Source of the DNA: Mytilus galloprovincialis
Taxonomy: Eukaryota; Mollusca; Bivalvia; Mytilida; Mytilidae
Direction of reading: 5' to 3'
Assembly: GCF_965363235.1 (NCBI RefSeq)
Contig: NC_134847.1
Coordinates: 50,964,805-51,028,804 of the forward strand
DNA length: 64,000 nucleotides
Position 1 is the first letter of the stretch. Each line of letters begins with the position of its first letter. Shown piece by piece: positions 11,301 to 21,618 of the stretch. The position numbers and the translations under genes were made by a program. The notes beneath the pieces were generated by a model, which had not been told where the DNA came from, made no database searches, and saw only the letters and a list, made by a program, of their open reading frames with translations.

Positions 11301-11990
11301 AATCTCCCATTAAGAAGTCTCAACTGTAAATCTTTACAAAGGGACACAAGAAGAGTGCCATGTATATTTTTTTCTCTATCCATTTGACGTCTTACTAAGG
11401 GAATATCAGGGGAGTAATTAATAGGGACAGGACAATCAATGAAATTTTCATTTTCATCATCATTTTGAATGTAGTCCTGCAGTCCTCCTGTTCGGGCATT
11501 AAAATCACCACAGATTAGAATTTCTCCCTGATGTTTAAACTGCATGATTTCATTTTGAAGCTGTGTAAATATCAATTCTGAATCATCTTTATTCAGATAT
11601 GGTTTTATATAACAAAAACACAAATAAACTGTATAAGATAGTCCAAGTATTTGCTTATCCAGCTTTAACCAAAGTGAAAATTTTGATCTTTTCATCTCTT
11701 TTACTCCCTTTCTGATATGCGGTTTGCAGTATACTGCTATACCACCTGATGCCCTTCCCTTTCTTTTGCGTTTAATAGGTTTTACAGTAAAAGGCATAGA
11801 AAAATCTGGGAGATTTCCAGGTGAGTCAGATACTAAAGTTTCAACAAAACCAACTATCTCAAAACTATTTACATAAGTAACAAAATCTACATCTTCAATT
11901 TTGTGACTATTTAAGCCATGAGTATTCCAAAAACCTATATTAAGCTTACTCATTTTTCAAAAAGATATATATATATATTTCAGTGAGCGG
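8301..11990 (-). mobile_element. Full-length-looking non-LTR retrotransposon (LINE) with 12-bp target-site duplication
   Basis: The 12-mer TGAACTTCATTC occurs at 8289-8300 and again at 11991-12002, bracketing a minus-strand LINE with one long intact ORF. The 3' end (low coordinates) has AATAAA followed by TTTGAA repeats. No ORF1 is visible upstream of the coding region. The element lies 20 bp after the stop codon of the DUF3504 gene, so it sits in that gene's 3' UTR, in opposite orientation. Confidence 0.85.
8483..11953 (-). CDS. LINE endonuclease/reverse transcriptase, 1156 aa, intact
   Basis: One uninterrupted frame from an ATG at 11953. The N-terminal ~270 residues are an apurinic-type endonuclease: GFWNTHG near the start, G-D-F-N-A-R-T-G at 149-156 and S-D-H at 262-264. 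The reverse transcriptase follows: N-Y-R-G-I region, ANQGGFREGYRTSDH, and the catalytic Y-A-D-D-L at 742-746. The C-terminus has a Cys-His cluster (C1078, C1081, then H and C in HFLLHC) like the zf-RVT motif of many LINEs. The protein would nick target DNA and copy its RNA in place. Its clade is not assigned; the hexamer-type 3' tail argues against the poly(A)-tailed L1 group. No in-frame break was seen, so the copy could be young and possibly active. Confidence 0.93.
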   Translation of the reverse strand: MSKLNIGFWNTHGLNSHKIEDVDFVTYVNSFEIVGFVETLVSDSPGNLPDFSMPFTVKPIKRKRKGRASGGIAVYCKPHIRKGVKEMKRSKFSLWLKLDKQILGLSYTVYLCFCYIKPYLNKDDSELIFTQLQNEIMQFKHQGEILICGDFNARTGGLQDYIQNDDENENFIDCPVPINYSPDIPLVRRQMDREKNIHGTLLVSLCKDLQLRLLNGRFLGDSLGFFTFYNSNGQSTVDYMLTTPNLFYCVQHFIVRSPVELSDHCLLSVCFKSCTQRETTLESHSDVGKFQWEHSMSDNYHDALLHKESVNDILDLMNNIDDENCDDIDFLVSSVNKIYVNAASQTLVLKKKSSRPSNKRKRAKPKKAWMSNDCLLLRKEVRSLGKRLQKDKNNANLRQTYSNCVKHYNKQKKSLKAEFYRTFISKLNSLEHKDSKSFWKSINDLKNNHQQAPSPLSKQEWVEHYKSLLNSDSELNFPDDLETSKDNHCSLDYPFTCNEVKKGITRLKSGKSGGPDLILNEFIKCSASSMVLVIVKLFNKILQCGKFPKSWNLSYISSIFKSGDPSDCNNYRGICVSSCLGKLFTSLLQNRLTVFIESKDLLSANQGGFREGYRTSDHIFIMKTLINKYLNKCKKNLYICFVDFKKAFNSVVRKALLHKLLKKGIGGKFYDLLKHMYSNTLYCCKTDGFISESFHANLGVKQGDSLSPTLFNIFVDDIDSYFNPVLSDPVNLNQNNFSHLLYADDLILISETPNGLQHCVDALQSFCIDWGLNVNTKKTQTMILSNSKNRSLLDKHYFYFGPQPLESATEYKYLGIVFNNRGKLNIAAENLADKARKAYFALKSKLPYSNCIAVEKWVRLFNSLISPIMTYGSEIWISDFNINLDTADKLPFEKVQNMIMKNVLGVHGKASNLALRTELELYPVCFISYKLMFKYYARLTDIEVGNNPKFVLLKSAFIEDKKLYTQKSACWVQSLHKLKKLINFDSLQISHNMFEDSLKNFYKCKILGQLENIKSNNTGKLRFYSKMCSSFDLKAYLRFDIKKYDRSLLTKIRISAHSLAIETGRYSKPKILASERYCKLCKDKVEDEVHFLLHCPLYKDLREKFDIFKNLNNDDDIKSTIYLLNPVNLVNTRQICSYLSQAFEARNNNLMSVGLP

Positions 11991-12002
11991 TGAACTTCAT
12001 TC

Positions 12003-12265
12003 TACGCGAAAAAAGTTCTTTTTTCTTATCAACGTTCAATTGATAAAAACTATTTTAATGTTCTTTTTGTGATTAAATATGAATATGTTGGAATTCAAAT
12101 TGAATTGGATTGTGTTTTTTTTTAGATAATACTTGAAATTAAACAAAAGACTTATGTGCGTATAAATATGCTGGCGCGTAACACCGGATGACGTAGTTTA
12201 AGGCATGGTTGGGAGAATTTATTTTTTTATGAAACTAAAATAGGTTTTTTGGTCATTAGAGAAAC
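12003..12265. other. AT-rich stretch, probably the displaced 3' UTR of the DUF3504 gene
   Basis: If the LINE is removed with one copy of the target-site duplication, this sequence follows the DUF3504 stop codon directly. No coding signal is visible in it. Confidence 0.4.
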
Positions 12266-12425
12266 AGATTCTTACATTGTTAGCAGTGGATTATCGTGTT
12301 TCTCCAATCTCGATAGTTAAATTATGAAATTTTAAGTCCTCGCCAAGGCTCGGACTTAAAATTTCATAATTTAACTATCTCGATTGGAGAAACACGATAA
12401 TCCACTGCTAACAATGTAAGAATCT
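12266..12425. repeat. Long near-perfect hairpin, H1-related
   Basis: Arms of about 75 bp (AGATTCTTACATTGTTAGCA ... and complement) around a core TCCTCGCCAAGGCTCGGA. The inner arm TTTCTCCAATCTCGATAGTT parallels the hairpins in the DUF3504 introns. Confidence 0.95.
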
Positions 12426-12544
12426 ATATATCTTCACATGTGTGTATGAATAGGGATGAGCCATTTTAAAACTGGTGGTGTAACTTTCAAAATAATCTTC
12501 TGTTATGTTTAAGATTGGTTGAACAGTCGATATGTGGTGTTCAA

Positions 12545-12731
12545 GTACTGTGGATTCATTTATTTTCGTGGTTACCAATTTTCGTGGTTTAAGAAAAACT
12601 TGCATATTGGTGGATATTTAATTTCGTGGTTTTGGCAAAGTCTCCATTCATTCTTGTGGAAAATTTGTTATTTGTTGAATATTTACATTCGTGGTTCTCC
12701 TGTCCCAACGAAATCTACGAAAATTGGTATC
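12545..12731 (+). repeat. Dispersed repeat, TGTGGATTCATTTATTTTCG family
   Basis: Same family as 31233-31420 in this window. Both start GTACTGTGGATTCATTTATT and carry several ATTTCGTGG motifs. Confidence 0.8.
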
Positions 12732-13184
12732 GTTCTGCGTGATGCAAGTTTTACATTGTAATATCCATGGGTTTGTCTCGGATGTAACATGAATAGAGTT
12801 AACAATGTTTAAATGTTGCTGCTAATGTAAACAGTCAATGCATTTTCTATAAAGATATCTTAAAACTTTATTCTTGTGTTTGGTGTAATCAATCAGTGTT
12901 CATTGTATAATCATTGCCTTTTCTATGAGTTTGATTGTTGTGTATCCAACTTGTCAAATATGTCCATGTTTTTTATATCTATATCAAAGCTATGTAGTAT
13001 ATTTTATTACTAAGTAAGTATATTCAAAATAATTATTTAATTGTTTGATTTCTTATCTTGAACACAAACAACGAATGTATGATGTGCTCCTGGTAAAACA
13101 CTTTAGTTAAAAAAGAAAATACAAAAATGTACGTATAATTTGGTAAACAAATTTCTATTTATTTGATAATTTTTAATACTTGTT
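12732..13184. other. AT-rich non-coding stretch
   Basis: No coding signal, RNA gene or clear repeat was recognised between the dispersed repeat and the Penelope-like element. Confidence 0.4.
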
Positions 13185-13866
13185 TTAAAAGAGGGACGAA
13201 AGATACCAAAGGGACAGTCAAACTCATAAATCTAAAACAAACTGACAACGCCATGGCTAAAAATGAAAAAGACAAACAGAAAAACAATAGTACACATGAC
13301 ACAACATAGAAAACTAAAGAATAAACAACACGAACCCCACCAAAAACTAGGGGTGATCTCAGGTGCTCCGGAAGGGTAAGCAGATCCTGCTCCACATGCG
13401 GCACCCGTCGTGTTGCTTATGTGATTACAAATCCGGTAAATAGTCTAATTCGGTAGGTCAAATTCATGAAAGGGAAGAGAATTGTAGTTACGACGTGAGG
13501 AACATATCCGATATCATTTGTGAAATGGTTATTCCATAACGGTCAACCAACTCGTGATGGCGTCCGTAAAATTTACGAAGGGATGATTTCAACTTCACCA
13601 TTTGGAACTCTTGATTTAATAGCTTCCTTGTGAGCAGTAACCCTCTATCAAGAAAATCATGATAGGAAATGCAAGCACGGGAATATCGTATCAATTGAGA
13701 GATATATACCCCGTATGCAGGTGCTGCTGGAATGTTGCTACTTAGAAATGGAAAGTTCACAATTGGAAAGCTGAAATCATCTCTTTTGTCGTAAAGTTTT
13801 GTCTTCAACCGACCCTCATTGTCAATTTCTAGATGTAAGTCAAGATATGAAGTGTTGCTAATTATG
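13185..13866 (-). mobile_element. 5'-truncated Penelope-like retroelement, C-terminal RT plus 3' UTR
   Basis: The minus-strand frame 13866-13488 is open and encodes the end of a Penelope-like RT: SYLDLHLEID, KLYDKRDDFSFPIVNFPFL, YGVYISQLIRYSRAC, KFYGRHHELVDRY. A conserved 3' UTR of about 300 bp follows, ending TTTCGTCCCTCTTTTA. The same 3' UTR recurs at 62162-62508 with high identity. The RT is cut at 13866, so the copy is inactive. Confidence 0.85.
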
Positions 13867-14017
13867 AATAAAAATTAATTTAAAACATCGTTAGATAAAT
13901 AAACAAGACATTTCAAGATGACCTTGTGTCTTAGATGATAATGTAGTAAAGTTTTCTCTTTTCTATTTTTAACTTACCGGTTGTACACACATTTCATTTA
14001 AGTGTTTTCTATTGTAG

Positions 14018-14867
14018 TAAAAACTACATCTGATATCCAAGATGTAAAGCATAATGATTCTTTGAGGTCAGAAGCACCAATTTCAAATTCAAACTCACAG
14101 AAAAATCGTCAAATGCTAAAAGGCATGGGAATTTTTGAAAACAGCATCGCAATGATAAAACAGAATGAACATTTTTGTACCTTGCTGAAGCGAACAGAAC
14201 AAACATCTAGTCGAAAATCAGGATACAACAGCATCAGAAGCCAGTCGTTATCAGAGGGAAGCGTTTCATGCATTACAATACAGTCTGTTCAGGGAGATAC
14301 AACAGAGCAAAATGAAAGTAACGAGTCAAGAGGCAGTTTATGCTCCAGTCAGGAAAACTCATTCGAAGGCAGTAATGGCAGCAAGAATTATTACCACAAG
14401 TCACATGCTTACAAATTTAAGCACAATATCACAAAAAGGTTTACTAAAGAAATAAGTCCTTGGCATCCAAGAAGTGAAAGATCTTCAGATTCAATGGAAG
14501 ATGAAAATGAACAAGAAAAGCAAAACATTATCAGCTATAGTACTTCCAGCCCTAGCACTGAATACAATCCATATTTACATTATTTAGGATCTGAAAATTG
14601 TTCTACAAATAGTTATTGCAAGAAAAAAAAATTCCACGCTTTCAGAATAATTTAGTTAAGAAAGGTCGTTATTCGAATCAAGTGCCTTTACCTGCCTTTG
14701 TACTTCATCCTCTTGGGACACATTATGTTCCCGTAACAGTACCTCCTACATATTCCAATAGTTTGTTTAAAGACGATATCAATGAATCAACAGCATACCA
14801 TCCCATTAGTATCCCTGTGAATTTCTGTGGTCCAAGTGTTGCCACACATACACAGGTAGAGCAATAG
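14018..14867 (+). CDS. Possible 3'-terminal exon of the bHLH gene, with a frame shift at an A-run
   Basis: A long open region follows a good acceptor (TTTTCTATTGTAG) with a split first codon (phase 1). It encodes a Ser/Asn/Gln-rich, low-complexity segment of about 210 residues. The frame then stops at 14655, but the -1 frame stays open from the nine-A run at 14623-14631 to a TAG at 14867. That frame carries a conserved-looking motif, PAFVLHPLGTHYVPVTVPP. The two frames join if one base is missing in the A-run. Composition and strand suit the C-terminal half of the clockwork-orange/Hes-like protein begun at 2313, but the link is inference: the phase does not match the visible end of the second bHLH exon, so at least one more exon is needed. 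Confidence 0.5.
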
Positions 14868-14869
14868 CT

Positions 14870-16298
14870 CATATGTGCCCCAGAAGGACATAAAGAGGAA
14901 AGATGTGTTGAAAATTCCTACAAAAATATCTTTTGACTTAAAAATGATTCTTATGCACATTTTTTATAACAGCGATTGTGCTTATATTCAAAGAAACATA
15001 TTTTTTCTCCCAAAAATGTGCCAAGTCGTTCCATAGATAGATATGGCCGGGCTTTTTGGTCTTTTCAGTTGAAAGGACTTCCTCTTTTTGAATTTAACTG
15101 AAAGTTCGGTATTTTTGTAGATACATTTATACATGTTTTATTTACACTATTTTGTTAAAAGGAACTATTTGTTTAACAAATTTTTAGCTTTATGATGTTC
15201 ATGATTATTTGTGATAAACCAACAACAGCATGTTGACAATACAAAAAGAATAGTATTTTTCTTTACTTAGCAAATGTACTTTTTATTTTATCACTTCTGT
15301 ATAATTTATCATTTGAAAGCATTTAATTTGACGAAACAACAGATCTTTATTATTCATATTCGAAACACACATGTAGGTTTTCAACAATATACTGAATTTT
15401 AACACAGGAAGATCTGATAAAGCTGATTTAGATGGAAGTGGCTTAATGTTGACTCAGACGTTAGTTTTACTGGGTTGTGAGGTAGGAGGTACTTACAACT
15501 TTTGAATACTTTTGAATACTTTTGAATGCTTTTGGAACCTTTTGAAGGGTTTTACAGTTAGTGTTAGTCTAAGTTAACATTTTATCAGTGGTTATAATGT
15601 TTCTCTTTAAAATATGATTGGACGGACTTTCTCACCTTTTCTTTAGTTATAATCTTTCAATAACAATAAAAAAAAACTGAGAAGACCCACTTATTCAGTA
15701 AAACATGTTAATTGTTCCAATGGTCCAAAACGATTTGTTGGATTTACCTTTATCAGGAACACTCAGTGCCAAATATTGGAATTGCAAATTAATAAAAGTC
15801 GATTTGCCATATATATTATTTTTTTTCTTCATTTTTTTCAAAATTCTGATAAAAAAGTAGAGAAAAATTCCCTAAAAACGGAACAACTTTTATCAAAAGA
15901 AAACATGAAGATGCAACACATATAAAAAGGGTCTACTAGTGATCTGACCCATTCATTCATCAATATAAAACCACACAGTATGTGACGTTTTTTTTTGTGT
16001 GTTATTTTTCTACTGACCTTATAACAACGTAATGTATTGACATTTTTTTATGTCAAAGACTTTTCCAGCATCTGTAATTCAAAGTACGCAAAGTCACTCA
16101 TCTGTCCAGATTGTCTTGTATAAGAGAATAACAGAAATTACAGCCTGCAAGTAAGAAATATTGAAAACCATTCTTACAATGTAAAATGTTATTTTTTTTA
16201 TGAAAAACAATTACTGTGTAATAAACTTCAAGACAAAATCAAGATGACAGCTTTCGGAAAATGTAATCCCCAGTCTGAAATCTGAAATGTGTTCTTTG
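14870..16298. other. Non-coding stretch, likely 3' UTR then intergenic
   Basis: No coding signal. A short tandem of about 10 bp (CTTTTGAATA-like, four to five units) lies at about 15496-15545. Confidence 0.4.
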
Positions 16299-16558
16299 GA
16301 TAAAGGCAACAGTAGTATACCGCTGTTCGAAAAATCAAATCCATGTTACAAACTAAAACTGAGGGAAACACATCAAATGTATGATGAGAACTACGACACA
16401 ACAGAAGCACAATATTAAAATGTAATACACACATAGACGAACTATAATATAACAAGGCCATTTTCCTGACTTGGTACAGGACATTTTAAAAAAACAAATG
16501 GTGGGTTGAACCTGGTTTTGAGGCATGACAAACCTCCCGCTTTAATGGCAATGTTAAA
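16299..16558 (+). repeat. Dispersed repeat, TAAAGGCAACAGTAGTATAC family, copy 1
   Basis: Starts TAAAGGCAACAGTAGTATACC and ends TTTAATGGCAATGTTAAA. The same text recurs at 16730-17183 and in fragments at 22051, 28165 and 31432. Confidence 0.85.
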
Positions 16559-16729
16559 TATAAAATTAAAATGACAACATTAAATAACAGGACAACAATA
16601 CAAATAAAGTTAAACAAATTTTGTTTATAAAACTCATATCGTTTTTATTGAAGGTAAAAACCAAAGGTAAGTAATACATTTGTATTCAAAACAATTTCTC
16701 TAATGTTTTGCCCCTTTATACTTTTCCAA

Positions 16730-17183
16730 ATAAAGGCAACAGTAGTATACTGCTGTTCAAAACTCGTAAATCTATGGACAAAAAAACAAAATCTGGGTAA
16801 CAAACCAAAACTGAGGGAAACGCATTAAATATAAAAGGAGAACAACAACACAACATTAAAATGTAACACACACAGAAACAGACTAAGCATTAGACAAAAT
16901 CCGATGAGAATAACAAATATAACATCAAAACCAAATACATGAATTTGGGATTGAAAAGTACCGTGACACGTCTTATAGTAATGTGAATTCACACTAAAAC
17001 ATAAGAGAAAACAAACGACACAACGGAAACACAACGTAAAAATGTTACTCACACAGAAACGAACTATGATATAACAATGGCCATTTTCCTGACTTGGTAC
17101 AGGAAATTTTTAAAGAAAAAGATGATGGGTTGAACCTGGTTTTGCTGCATGCCAAACCTCGCACTTTAATGGCAATGTTAAAC
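16730..17183 (+). repeat. Dispersed repeat, TAAAGGCAACAGTAGTATAC family, copy 2 (longer)
   Basis: Same ends as the copy at 16299-16558, with an extra internal ~190 bp. It shares the TCCTGACTTGGTACAGGA block near its right end. Confidence 0.85.
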
Positions 17184-18575
17184 ATTTGATTATCTTTTTA
17201 AATCAGTGTCGTTTGCTTGATCTCATTTCTTCAATCACCAAGATTCAAAAATTTTGTTCGGCCGAAAGTTGAAAAAGAACTCATATTTGCCTAGAATTTG
17301 GTGAAAAATCATTAGAAAATAAGAATCAATATCTTGTTCTAATCAATATATCTCCTCTCTTGACATTTAGAATTTGTCATTACTTGGCTTCAATCGTAGG
17401 AATTCTCTCGTTATTGTTCATTAACTTTTACATAAATTATGTCACAAGAAACTACTAGGAACCAAACTCATAATTATCCTTCGATATCTTGTTTTAAAAA
17501 ATCTTGCGGGCTAACCAAAATGGCTGCTATTCTTAAATAATTCTAATAAAAATTGGAGATTTATTATGAATGTCCATGAGACAAATACTTGAATGGGTAA
17601 GTATTATTACAAAACAAGTGTATGCGAGCTTTCTTGTAAAAGAAAATCCTTTGTATTATCATTTTTTTATCAATATATAATTATTGAATTATTGTATTCC
17701 CTTAAATTAATTTCCCAATATGCAGTGACCTTAACTACAAGACCTCTCGTTTGAAACTTAGGCAACCGCATAGCCCAAGTGCGAGGGGGTAGCCGTGATT
17801 GGTAAAGAAATGTGCATTGGAAGGTAAGTAGTAATAGCTGGTTCTTAAAGAACAAATAAGATACACCAAATCACTTAAGAACTGCAAAAAAGTTTATAAG
17901 AATGCATGGATAATATAAAAAAAGGTAATGTTTCTGTTAGTTCACTTATTTTTACGTCATGTAGGTGCACGATGTAGATTGTTTATCAATAGAAAATTAC
18001 TTAGCTTGCAATCAACAATCACTGAATAAAATATGATTTTTCGTTAATACATTATAGATTTGTAATTAATTTTAAAAATTAATAAATAAAACGTGCGTAC
18101 ATAGTTAAGTTCACATGCTTGCATTGGTTAAATATTTTTATAACATTATAACTACAAGAAAACTCATTTCATATAACTTTACATGATTTTTTGTATTTTT
18201 GGGGATATTTTGTCTTTTTTCTTTAAAACAGTAAAAGACATATATGAACAACATGACCAAGATGGGAAATAAGTCAATATAGATGATATTGTTTATGAAC
18301 TCCGTATAGGAATTCCCAAAGGAAAAAAATACCATTTTTGCGATCCAACATTATCAATGGAGTCTTAATTCAAATGAGACCGTAACTAATTATAATGTGA
18401 ATAGATAAAGGAAAATAGCTATGTTGGTTCAGTGGCAAAAATATATGCTCCGTATAAAAACAGTTACACTGATATAAGTGAAATTAAAATTAATCCATTT
18501 TTTCTGACGTCAGTCTATTGTTCGAACAGTGGATTATTTTTCAAGAATCCACTGATCACTTTGTTAACTTAAGAT
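17184..18575. other. AT-rich non-coding stretch
   Basis: No gene or RNA recognised. The right end abuts the poly(A) tail of the L1/Tx1-type fragment. Confidence 0.4.
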
Positions 18576-20355
18576 AACTTTTTTTTTTTTTTTTTTTTTT
18601 TTAATTATACATACTTTATTGAAAACTTTCACATTTGTTAGTTTGATACAGAAAGTACCGGTACCTTATCCCGGCCTCGTTAAACATTAGATTGTTTATT
18701 TAGAAAAAATGTTAGTAATTGTTAGTATTCAAAATTATAGACTATATATATACAGTATATTATTGTGTATCAATTATTTCAATGTTGATCAATAAAGTGA
18801 GAATTTTATTTAAGAGAGAAAGTGAGAAAAGAGAAGAGAAAATAATGAATAAATCAAACACAAATGCAAAACAAAAACAAAAAAATAAAAACTAGAGAAA
18901 AAAAATAAAAAATAAAAAGTCCTTGAAATTTGGAATTTGGCAGCAGTATTTTTTTCTTAAGATACAACACTAAATAAATTTGGCAAAGTTGGTTTTCCAT
19001 TGTAAATAATTCATACAAATACAAAACAGATATTAAAGAATGTATATGCATTTTAGGCACAAAGCAAGAACAAAAGACAATAAACAATAAACAACATATA
19101 ACATTATATTATATAAAAACATATATGTTGGTGTGAGAAGGCTAAAATAAAATGCACAATAACATTACATAGGGTAATGCTAATTAAGTTGCTTAAGTGT
19201 AAATTATTCTAATAATTGAAGCCAGGGGTCCTAGTAGAGGTTGGCAATGTGAAGAAGCTTTGTTTTAAAAAATATATTCTTTTCTAGTATTAGATTTTCT
19301 TTTAGATAGTTTTTCAGCCCTACAAAATTTACTTGATTTTCACACAGTTTTGTTCTATAGATAAGGAATTTTGATAAAAGTTGTATTAAGTTTTTTATTT
19401 TATTATTTTCTGTTTTTCCTAAATTTCCGAATAAAATTATATCCATGTTAAATGGAATAATTATTTGTGTTTGGTTATAAATCCAGTCCATGAGTCTTAT
19501 CCACAGATCTGTTATTTTATGGCATGTCCAAAATACGTGTTCAATATCTTCAGTAACTTCATTGCAGAAAGTACATTTGTCGCTTTGTTTTATTTTTATC
19601 TTAAATAAAAATTTATTTGTGCCCAATATTCTGTGTATTATTCTATATTGGAACCAGTGGAGTTTTGAGCTTTTTGTGGAGTAAAAAGACATATTATACA
19701 CAGTTTTCCAATCAAAATTTTTGTTGAGTGTTAAGGACCATTTTTCTTCACATCTAAGTTTAGTACTGCTTTTTTCAAATAAAGCATTATACATATCTTT
19801 CGAGCCTTTTCTTGATAAAAAAAAAAATATTCTTATATTATTTGGCATAATTGGTCCTAGTGCTTTATAACAATTGTTTATGGATATATAGTTTTTTAAA
19901 GCCTTTTCATATGATTTTATTGATGAAATGACCCCATCATAAGTAAGAAAGTTTGACTTAATTTTATAAATGTTTTGGAATTGTTGAAAAGTCATTAGTT
20001 TTCCCTCATCGTTTAATAAATCATTTATCAAAAAGATCCCTTTATCTATCCAGTCTGTATAGAAAATGGATGTTGTTCCTATTTTTATGTTTTCATTATT
20101 CCAGAGCGAATCTGATAAAAAATCTTCATTTTTTGGTATGAATTTATTTTGTAAATCTATCCAAGCTTTAAAAACTTCTTCCCAAAAAGGGTTTTTACAT
20201 CATTTTGTTGGGCCTAATTAAACTAGGTTTTCAATACTAATTTTTTAGTACTTTTTAATAGCTTATTTAGTTTTGGGTTGTTTTTCAACAACCTTCTTAT
20301 CCAAGTTAGTTTCAATCCTTTTATATATTTGTAAATATCTATCATTTTCAGCTTT
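18576..20355 (-). mobile_element. 5'-truncated L1/Tx1-type LINE fragment with poly(A) tail
   Basis: On the minus strand the element ends in a ~26-nt poly(A) (T-run at 18577-18602). The frame 19231 to about 20190 encodes an ORF2 C-terminus: NPFWEEVFKAW, then HWFQYRIIHRILGTNKFLFK and a C-x-x-C...H...C finger (CTFCNE...HVFWTC), typical of L1/Tx1 LINEs. A further upstream piece (LTWIRRLLKNNP) reads to about 20355 but is separated by stops. There is no RT core, so the fragment is dead. Confidence 0.85.
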
Positions 20356-20499
20356 CCTTATTTGTGTTCAGAACATAATATTTCTCTTTTTATCTTGTCA
20401 GGTTTATTTTCCCAAATAAATGAAGATAACTTATATCATGACTTTAAACTATTAACTTACGATATGTTATCCTCTCAAAAACGAGGGTCAAATGAATGG

Positions 20500-20571
20500 T
20501 TTGAACTCCCGCGTAATTTCTTCAGTGAAATCTGCAGTCTATGCATGATACCACTAGACCACGAGTGCTGT
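20500..20571 (-). tRNA. tRNA-like sequence, probably a SINE head
   Basis: On the minus strand: A-box-like TGGTCTAGTGGTATCATGC, then B-box-like GGAGTTCAAACC. Spacing suits a tRNA, but a full cloverleaf was not verified. Confidence 0.45.
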
Positions 20572-21512
20572 TAATAGTTGTTGTTATTTAAATAACACTC
20601 TTATAGCGTATACCTGTCAATACACGTCAATAAACTGTATTTCTGTCTTTTTGTTATCTAATAAAACATATAAACACTATAGAATCAAGGAATTGTATAT
20701 TTTACTTATTAGTACAATTCCTTGAGAAAATAAACATCCATATACACATTACACTTGTTACTTTTATCGTACAAGGATTTTTCCTTTTCATCATAGCAAA
20801 TGTTTACTTTTGATTTATAAAAATGCGGACCACAAATAATACTAGTTTATTGACTGATTGACGATGGAAGCATACTGTAATAACGTTAAAATAATCTAAA
20901 CATAATGAAAGAGAAACAGTTGACACAAAATTTATGTATAATTGTTCAATTAACACCAATAATTTTATTTATTTCATCATCAGCTGGTGCCATGTGCAGT
21001 GGTACATCTGTGGCATTTATACTTCAATAGAATTTTAAATATGTTTGATCATTTAATATGTGTTGTAATCCCAAACATTTGGGAGATATTACCCATTGTA
21101 CACTCGAATGCTAAATACTATATATGTAAATATTAAAGGTTTCTAAATTTTGGTAATTAATTTTTTTAACTTTCCAAAAAAGATAAATAAATTCTGTTTA
21201 TTAATTATATTACTTTTTGAATACATTATAAATCCTAAAATCTATTTAATATAAATGATTTGTAATGATTAAAAATTGAATGAAATATGTATGTACAAAT
21301 ATAAAATCTGGCATTAAAACGGGGTGAGAAAAACCCATGTACATTAAATTGAACTTATGTAAACTTAAATATTAATGTGAACCGTGTGGATCTAATCATT
21401 TCCAGCTATTATAGCATAAAAAAGACAAAATTAGAAATAATTTTCATGAAATTCCGTTGATTCATTGTAAAATCATAAAACAGATAGTCGTTTTACTAGA
21501 AATGGGTTAAGC
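20572..21512. other. AT-rich non-coding stretch
   Basis: Nothing recognised. Confidence 0.4.
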
Positions 21513-21618
21513 TAGAGAATTGATAACAAGTAGTGAATTCGTAAACGATAGTCAACTCGCGACTAAAGTCGCTCGTTGATTATCGTTTACGAATCCACTA
21601 CTTCTTATCAATTCTCTA
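21513..21618. repeat. Long near-perfect hairpin
   Basis: Arms TAGAGAATTGATAACAAGTA... and complement, then AATTCGTAAACGATAGTCAAC opposite GTTGATTATCGTTTACGAAT. The core is CTCGCGACTAAAGTCGCTCG. Confidence 0.95.

Noticed and set aside
13159..13404. Hydrophobic 81-aa ORF (MPHVEQDLLTLPEHL...), repeated at 62284-62472
   Set aside because: Both lie in the 3' UTR of a Penelope-like element. The conservation is of the DNA repeat, not of a gene.
16228..17052. Minus-strand ORFs of 75-77 aa
   Set aside because: They lie in two copies of the TAAAGGCAACAG repeat and have no protein-like composition.
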